64,000 nt of DNA, from positions 558,001 through 622,000 of the forward strand of contig JACCPH010000007.1 in assembly GCA_014183095.1 (NCBI GenBank). Direction: 5' to 3'. Both the position numbers and the translations under genes were made by a program. Below are positions 58,684 to 64,000 of this stretch, piece by piece. Under the pieces are notes generated by a model. That model searched no databases and had not been told where the DNA came from. It saw only the letters and a program-made list of their open reading frames with translations. Position 1 is the stretch's first letter. The number at the start of each line of letters is the position of its first letter. Source of the stretch: Harringtonia aguacate. Taxonomy: Eukaryota; Ascomycota; Sordariomycetes; Ophiostomatales; Ophiostomataceae.

Positions 58684-61453
58684 ATGAGCCACCACATCGA
58701 GGTGGACGTCACCTACCTGGCGGCGGGGGCCAACCGCCAAACGGCTGCCGCGGACTGGAGCGATGACGGCACCCTCTGCTTTGGGGCCGGCGTCAACGTC
58801 GCGCTCTGGCGTCCTACTGTGAGCGGGAGTGGAGGCATAAGATGGGGTGTGTGCCTTTGAGAGGGGTGCTAACCGGTGTCAGGACTCTTCCAATGGCGGC
58901 ATTTCCTCCCTGCTCGGGGGCCACAAGGCGGCCGTCCGAGCCGTGCAGTTTCTGCCGGTCAGTTTTGGCATCCGGCACCTCGTCAGCGGCGGGGACGACT
59001 GCGATCTCCGGCTCTGGACTGTCGACGAGGCTGCCGGGACGGCACAGAGCGTGCAGGTTGTGGAAGCGGCGCACGCAGGGGCGATCAACTGCATTGCGGC
59101 GACCAAGACCGGCCGGCGTCCGAACCCACAGCGGGCGCCGACATGGCGGCTTTTTGCGACGGGCGCAGCCGACGCCACGATCAAGATATGGTCTCTGAAG
59201 AGAATGTCGGACGATGCGACGCTCGTGCAGACGATCCAGACCACGCCCCGGTTCTTTCCGCTGTGTCTGTCACTGGCGTCTCTGGACGACGACGACGACA
59301 GCAACGGCGACACGTCCCGATGGCTGCTGGCGGCCGCCGGCACCAGCAACCGCATCCAGGTCTTTGTCGGAACCGCCGGGGCCAAGGCCGAGGACGGGAC
59401 CAGAAGCCCGCCCCAGTTTGTGCTGCAGGCGACGCTGAGCGGCCACGAGGGCTGGGTGCGGTCTCTGGACTTTGCCTGGGAGAGCAGCGACGGCAGCGAC
59501 GGCAGCGGCGGCAGCGGCGACATGCTGCTGGCGTCGGCGAGCCAGGACAAGTACATCCGACTGTGGCGCATCCACAGAGGGGCCGACCTCCCGGCGGCGG
59601 CGGCGGCGGCAGGGCGGGATGCGGCGGCGTCGCTGGCCGACTCGTTCCCGGGCAGGTCGCCATCAAACAAGGCCCACTGGCTGCAGGCCGATGGCGTCGA
59701 CTACTCAGTGACGTTTGAGGCACTGCTGCTCGGGCACGACGACTGGATCTACAGCGCCAAGTGGGACACGGCGGTGGGCGACTCGGGCGACTCGGGAGAC
59801 AGACGGCGGCTGCGGCTGCTCTCGGCGTCGGCCGACAACTCGCTGGCCATCTGGGAGCCCGACGCAGACTCGGGCATCTGGATCACGACGGCGCGGCTCG
59901 GCGAGCTGAGCAAGGAAAAGGGCGCCACCACGGCGACGGGCAGCGTCGGCGGCTTCTGGACGGGTCTCTGGGCGCCGTCGGGGCAGTCGGTGGTGACGCT
60001 GTGCGGCACCGGCAGCTGGCGGCGGTGGGACTTTGCCGCCGCCGAGGATCGCTGGCTCCAGGCCGTGGCCATCTCGGGCCACACGGCCGCCGTGACGGGC
60101 ATCGCCTGGTCGCCTGACGGCGCCTACCTGCTGTCGACAAGCAGCGACCAGACCACGCGGCTGCATGCGGAGTGGCGTCGGGCGCGTGCGGAGGCGGAGG
60201 CGGAGGCGGAGACCTCACCGCTGTCCTCCTGGCACGAGATGGCTCGGCCGCAAATCCACGGCTACGACCTCAACTGTATCGACGCGCTGGGCGCATCGCA
60301 GTTTGTGTCGGGCGCCGACGAGAAGCTGATGCGTGTGTTCCGCGAGCCCAAGACGGTGGCACGTCTGCTGGCACGGCTGACCCCTGGGCCGGTCCCCGGT
60401 CTCGGCGGTGCTGGCGGTGCTGGCGGTGCTGGCGGTGCTCTCGACGCCCTGCCCGACGCCGCCAACATGCCGGTTCTGGGGCTGTCGAACAAGGCCGTAG
60501 ACAACGAAGACGCAGAGGACGCCGCCACCGCTGCCGTGGCAGCCATGACGCTGTCAGCCACGGCCCTCGAAGCCGACCACCCCCCCTTTGAGGACACGCT
60601 GTCGCGCCGCACGCTCTGGCCCGAGGCCGAGAAGCTCTACGGTCACGGTTACGAGATCAGCTGTCTGGCCGTGAGCCACGACGGCCGCCTCATCGCCAGC
60701 GCCTGCCGCGCCAGCTCGCTCAACCACGCCGTCATCCGCCTCTTTGAGACCACCCGCTGGACCGAGGTGCGTCCGCCGCTGCCCATCCACACCCTCACGG
60801 CCACGCGTCTGCGCTTCAGCGCCGACGACCGGCTGCTGCTCAGCGTCGGCCGCGACCGCCAGTGGGCCGTGTTCGAGCGGCAGTCGACGACGGCAGATGG
60901 CAGCTTCACATACGTCTTGCGGCAGCACAACGTCAAGGCCCACTCGCGCATGCTGCTCGACTGCGCCTGGGCACCGCCGTCTCCGTCGCGGCCCGCCCTC
61001 TTTGCCACGGCTGGCCGCGACAAGACGGTCAAGATCTGGGTGGAGGCGGAGACAGCCACGGCCGACGACCCTGACAACCCCGACGCCCCCCCCGCCTTTT
61101 CTCTGGCCGCCACCATTCGGCGGGACCACCCAGTGACGGCCGTCGACTTTCTGTCGCGGCCCTTGAGCTTCAGCCCAGACAGAGGGCTAGCTCTGGCCGT
61201 GGGCACCGAGGCCGGCCACCTGTCCGTCGTGATGCTGGACGTGATGTCGGGCTCGCTGAACGCGACCAACACCCTCGTGCTGGATGCCCACAGCTGCCTT
61301 CCCCAGGCCGTCTTGCAGCTGGCGTGGCAGCCGTCGCAACCTCTGCCCAAACAGGCAGAGGCTGCTGAGACGACGGTCAACCCGATACCTGCCAACCTGG
61401 CCATCGCTGGCGAAGACGCCTCGCTGCGCATCTACCGGATCCCCTGGCTGTGA
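58684..61453 (+). CDS. ELP2: Elongator complex subunit 2, WD40 protein
   Basis: Exons 58684-58818 and 58883-61453 give 901 aa (yeast Elp2 is somewhat shorter). The product starts MSHHIEVDVTYLAAGANRQT, the usual Elp2 opening, and contains two WD40 propellers: LLGGHKAAVRAVQFLP, LSGHEGWVRSLDF, LLGHDDWIYSAKW, ISGHTAAVTGIAW, LYGHGYEISCLAVS and others, with the Elp2-type GHDDWIYS segment. Low-complexity inserts lie at 59480-59520 (Gly/Ser/Asp) and 60404-60439 (Gly-Gly-Ala repeats) between blades. Elp2 is a scaffold of the Elp1-Elp2-Elp3 half of Elongator, which starts cm5/mcm5 modification of U34 in tRNA. The intron has GTGAGC, a GCTAAC branch and CAG. Its divergent neighbour acts on the same nucleotide. 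Confidence 0.95.
60404..60439 (+). repeat. (GGCGGTGCT)4 coding repeat in ELP2
   Basis: Four copies of a 9-bp unit encoding Gly-Gly-Ala. Confidence 0.9.
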
Positions 61454-61932
61454 AGGAGTGCGCCATGAAAAACAAAATAAACCAAAAAAAAAACAACCAT
61501 ACTTGGAATGGGAAAATAGGAAGAGATATAGTCCATATTCATTACTATTAATGATGTTCGTTGTCTATGAGAGTGCGCATACAGGACGTCGACATCGTCT
61601 CCACGTCGTCTGAGCCAAAAAATGTATGTAATGGGAAAATATATGAACAAGAAACCAAAAAAACCCCAGTGCTTCATGCAATGCTTCTCTGCTGCGCAAT
61701 GCGTTCGCCGTCCAACGCCAGTAGCAAAAAGGAAAAGAAAACGAAGCGCCCCCCCCTCCGAAGAAAAGGATGTCGACCACCAGCCAGAGCCTGCGGCCGT
61801 TTCTTCCTTTTATTCCCCCGGGGGGGAGGGGAGGGGGGGGGTTGTCATACCCGCTGTGCGCCGGACTCTGTTCTATACTCCGCATAGTATGATTACATCC
61901 TCTCTCTCTGTGCGTGTGCTTGTCTTCCCTCT
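61454..61932. other. intergenic between convergent ELP2 and SPT small subunit
   Basis: No gene. AATAAA at 61476-61481 lies 23 bases after the ELP2 stop. G/C runs occur at about 61748-61755 and 61817-61840. Confidence 0.6.
61476..61481 (+). terminator. possible polyadenylation signal for ELP2
   Basis: AATAAA close after the stop in an A-rich context; weak evidence in fungi. Confidence 0.35.
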
Positions 61933-62384
61933 TTACAGCTCCTCCTTGACGGCAGCCGCCGTGGTGGCCGCCGCCTTGGCCAGCATGGTCGGCACGCCCT
62001 CCTGGATGGCGATCGCCGTCGACTTGACCACGCCCTGCGAAGTAGCAGCCGCGCCCGTCATGACGGCATCGAGGGCGTCGCCGTGGACGTAGAACCAGGC
62101 GCGCTGGGCGAGGAAGGCAATGTGCTGGGGCAGGTAGAGGAAGACGGCAATGGACGAGAGGCTGAAGAGGAGGAACAGGACCGAGTCTGGGGGAGGGTCA
62201 AGAGGTCAGCAAACCAGCTGCACAAAACAAAATAAAATCATTTCACCAGCAGAAAGGTAAGGGGAGGGGGGCACCTACAAAAGACAAACTTCTCGGCGGG
62301 CGTAAAGATGTAGACGCTGTAGGTGACCTCAAGCTGGTAGATCTTGAGCTGGATCCACTTGCTGAAGCGCTCGAGGGGAGACAT
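61933..62384 (-). CDS. small subunit of serine palmitoyltransferase (ssSPT/Tsc3-like)
   Basis: Minus-strand exons 62384-62279 and 62186-61933 give 119 aa; the intron has donor GTAGGT and a CAG acceptor, and the junction codon is Tyr36. The N-terminal part (SKWIQLKIYQLEVTYSVYIF, then TPAEKFVF) and the following hydrophobic segment (residues about 36-54) end in LPQHI at 54-58; the order Trp, Tyr-rich helix, membrane segment, PQHI matches human SPTSSA/SPTSSB. A C-terminal Ala-rich helix (about residues 70-119) is an extension absent from the human proteins. The subunit binds Lcb1/Lcb2 in the ER membrane and stimulates the first step of sphingolipid synthesis. It starts 702 bp from the divergent GGQ gene. 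Identification is by motif pattern, confidence good. Confidence 0.85.
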
Positions 62385-63086
62385 TGTGGCGGTTTGGAGT
62401 TTTTTTTGAGAGTCCAAGTCGGAGAGGTTGCGGGTTTAGAGGAAAGAGGTTGGCGGAAGAGACAAGAAACAAAGGCAGAGAAATGCAGTTGTCGTTGCAG
62501 ACGTGGCGGGAGCGCGCTTGGAAGATAGGTCGATAGGGGGGGGAGACCGGGCGAAAGAATTGAGCGGAAACAGCAGGGACAGAGCGATGCAGGCACAGCA
62601 CAATGCAGTGGTTTATGCGCGTCGGAGAGGCGAGTCAGGCGAGTCGGCGAAAATGCGAGAATGCGAGTGGGCAGGCGTGCTTATTGCGTTCGAGGTCGTT
62701 GGAAGAGAAAGGGCATTGACGGAGGCGCGGAAAAAAAAGGGCGCGACGTTAATGTAGCTAATTAGCTAATATAACGAAACCCGTTAGCACAGAGGCCGCT
62801 GTCCCGGCATGCTCGGACAAGGCGCGCTCGTTGGGCGGTTGGGCGGTTGCAGGGCTAATTAGGGGGGGGGGGGGGGGGCGGCGCGCGAGCTGACAAAATT
62901 ACATCGTCACGTGCAGTCTACCGTCCGCCACAAATGCGGAACAGAGAAGTACGAGTATTAAGATATCTGGACCAAGGCCGTCAAATTGCGTACGACCTCG
63001 GATCGACAAACCTGCGCTGTGCTCGAGCCTGACTGGCATGCCATTTTTGTGTGCACCGATGCCATGAGACGACACCCGCTCCGTGC
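62385..63086. promoter_or_regulatory. divergent promoter region, ssSPT / mitochondrial GGQ protein
   Basis: 702 bp with a G17 run at about 62862-62878, the AT-rich palindrome-like TAGCTAATTAGCTA at 62755-62768, and TACGAGTA at 62950. No gene seen. Confidence 0.5.
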
Positions 63087-63779
63087 ATGCTCCTGAACCC
63101 GGCCATGCGATTCCCGGTCGGGTGCCAGCAGCAGCTGCTGCTGCAGCTGCGGCAGCCGCTGCTGCGACGAAGCGTCGCTGCTCCCGTGCTGGCGGTCTTC
63201 AACGCCACAGCAGCTGCCCCCTCCAGCCGATGCGTTCCCTTCTCCGCGTCCGCCTGCCGCCCGCTCAAGCCCATGCCGCCGCGGCCGCCGCACCCGCCCG
63301 AGAGCGAGATCGAGGAGACCTTTGTCAAGGGCACAGGGCCTGGCGGGCAGAAAATTGTGAGTGTCGAGAGTAGAGTGTAGAGAGAGTGTCGTCGAGAGAG
63401 TCGTTAGGACTGACTCTTGCAGAACAAAACCAACTCGGCCGTGCAGCTGCAGCACCGGCCCACCGGCATCGTGGTCAAGTCGCAGGCGACGCGGTCGCGG
63501 TCGCAGAACCGCAAGATCGCCCGCGACATGCTGGCCCTGCGACTCGACGAGCTGCACAACGGCGCCCAGAGCCGCACCGCCGTCGTCGGCGAGGCCAAGC
63601 GCCGCAAGGCCGCCAGCGCCGCCAAGAAGAGCCGCCGCAAGTACCGCAAGCTGGAGGAGGAAAAACAGGCACAAGAGGCAGAAGAGGCAGAAGAGGCCCA
63701 GGAGGCCCAGGAGGTACAGCCTGGAGAAGCTGCTCGTATAGCAGGCACGGCCGACAGCAGCGGCACGGGCCGGCTATGA
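63087..63779 (+). CDS. mitochondrial GGQ-domain release-factor-like protein (Rso55/C12orf65-MTRFR type)
   Basis: Exons 63087-63356 and 63423-63779 give 208 aa. The N-terminus is rich in Gln, Leu, Arg, Ser without early acidic residues, consistent with mitochondrial import; a second in-frame ATG at 63105 is an alternative start. The RF-1 domain has ESEIEETFVKGTGPGGQ (GGQ at residues 86-88) followed by NKTNSAVQLQHRPTGIVVK and CQ-like SRSQNRKIARDML. No codon-recognition domain is present, as in ribosome rescue factors. The C-terminus is a basic helix (AKRRKAASAAKKSRRKYRK) then a Glu/Ala-rich tail. Proteins of this type hydrolyse peptidyl-tRNA on stalled mitochondrial ribosomes. The intron begins two codons after GGQ. 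Distinction between Rso55 and Pth4 types cannot be made by eye. Confidence 0.88.
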
Positions 63780-64000
63780 AAGCACGCCCCATCATCGAGC
63801 ACAAGAATCGCATGGCGGCACCGGTCTTATAGCCCTCTTGTTGTATTCCTGCTGACTCTAGACAACCCCTACTCATGGCAATACGTAAAAAAAAAAGAGA
63901 AACAAACAGCAAAGCAAAGCGGCTCGTTCCACCACAACAAGACTGGGTTAAGGGAACCGAAAATATAAAAAAAAAAAAGTGAATTGTTTAATCAACCTCC
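63780..64000. other. 3' flank of the GGQ gene to window end
   Basis: Short A-runs near 63887-63896 and 63969-63978; no gene seen. Confidence 0.6.

Overview
The window is fungal nuclear DNA, most likely from a filamentous ascomycete (Pezizomycotina, probably a Sordariomycete). The evidence is short introns (about 49-116 nt) with GTRNGT-like donors, CTAAC/CTGAC branch sites and CAG/TAG acceptors, coding regions with strongly G/C-ending codons, pyrimidine-rich leaders, and protein sequences resembling the Neurospora versions (ODC, TOM7). I cannot name the genus from sequence alone. No transposase or reverse-transcriptase genes, CRISPR arrays, rRNA or convincing tRNA genes were seen. There are two runs of N (12876-12905 and 36384-36478) and one single N (56317).

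Left third (1-22 kb), gene-dense: CYM1-type mitochondrial presequence peptidase (+), ornithine decarboxylase (+) with a long complex leader, a second M16C metallopeptidase (-) with a poly-Asp tail, a ZW10/Dsl1-complex homologue (+, seven exons), convergent nuclear cap-binding subunit CBP80 (-), and glycogen synthase kinase 3 (-, six exons). An 8 kb stretch without recognisable genes follows; the part next to GSK3 is pyrimidine-rich on the sense strand and is probably a long leader or promoter.

Middle (30-34 kb): SF3B4-type spliceosomal RRM protein (-), divergent from a tiny five-exon TOM7 gene (+, 53 aa), then a FLX1-like mitochondrial carrier (+). Then comes a 16.6 kb region (34.0-50.6 kb) with no gene I can support. 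It is filled with simple repeats, G/C homopolymers and a strongly over-represented 8-mer, TACGAGTA, often arranged as inverted pairs.

Right part (50-64 kb): an AZF1-type four-finger C2H2 transcription factor (+), an unrecognised protein (-), then URM1 (-) divergent from ELP2 (+). These two encode the sulfur carrier and an Elongator subunit, which act on the same tRNA wobble uridine. The window closes with a small subunit of serine palmitoyltransferase (-) divergent from a mitochondrial GGQ release-factor-like protein (+).

Four of the fifteen recognised genes act in mitochondria (CYM1, TOM7, FLX1-like, GGQ protein). Several others belong to RNA metabolism (CBP80, SF3B4) or tRNA modification (URM1, ELP2). 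All exon structures below were built by hand from splice signals and reading-frame closure, so exact boundaries are predictions.
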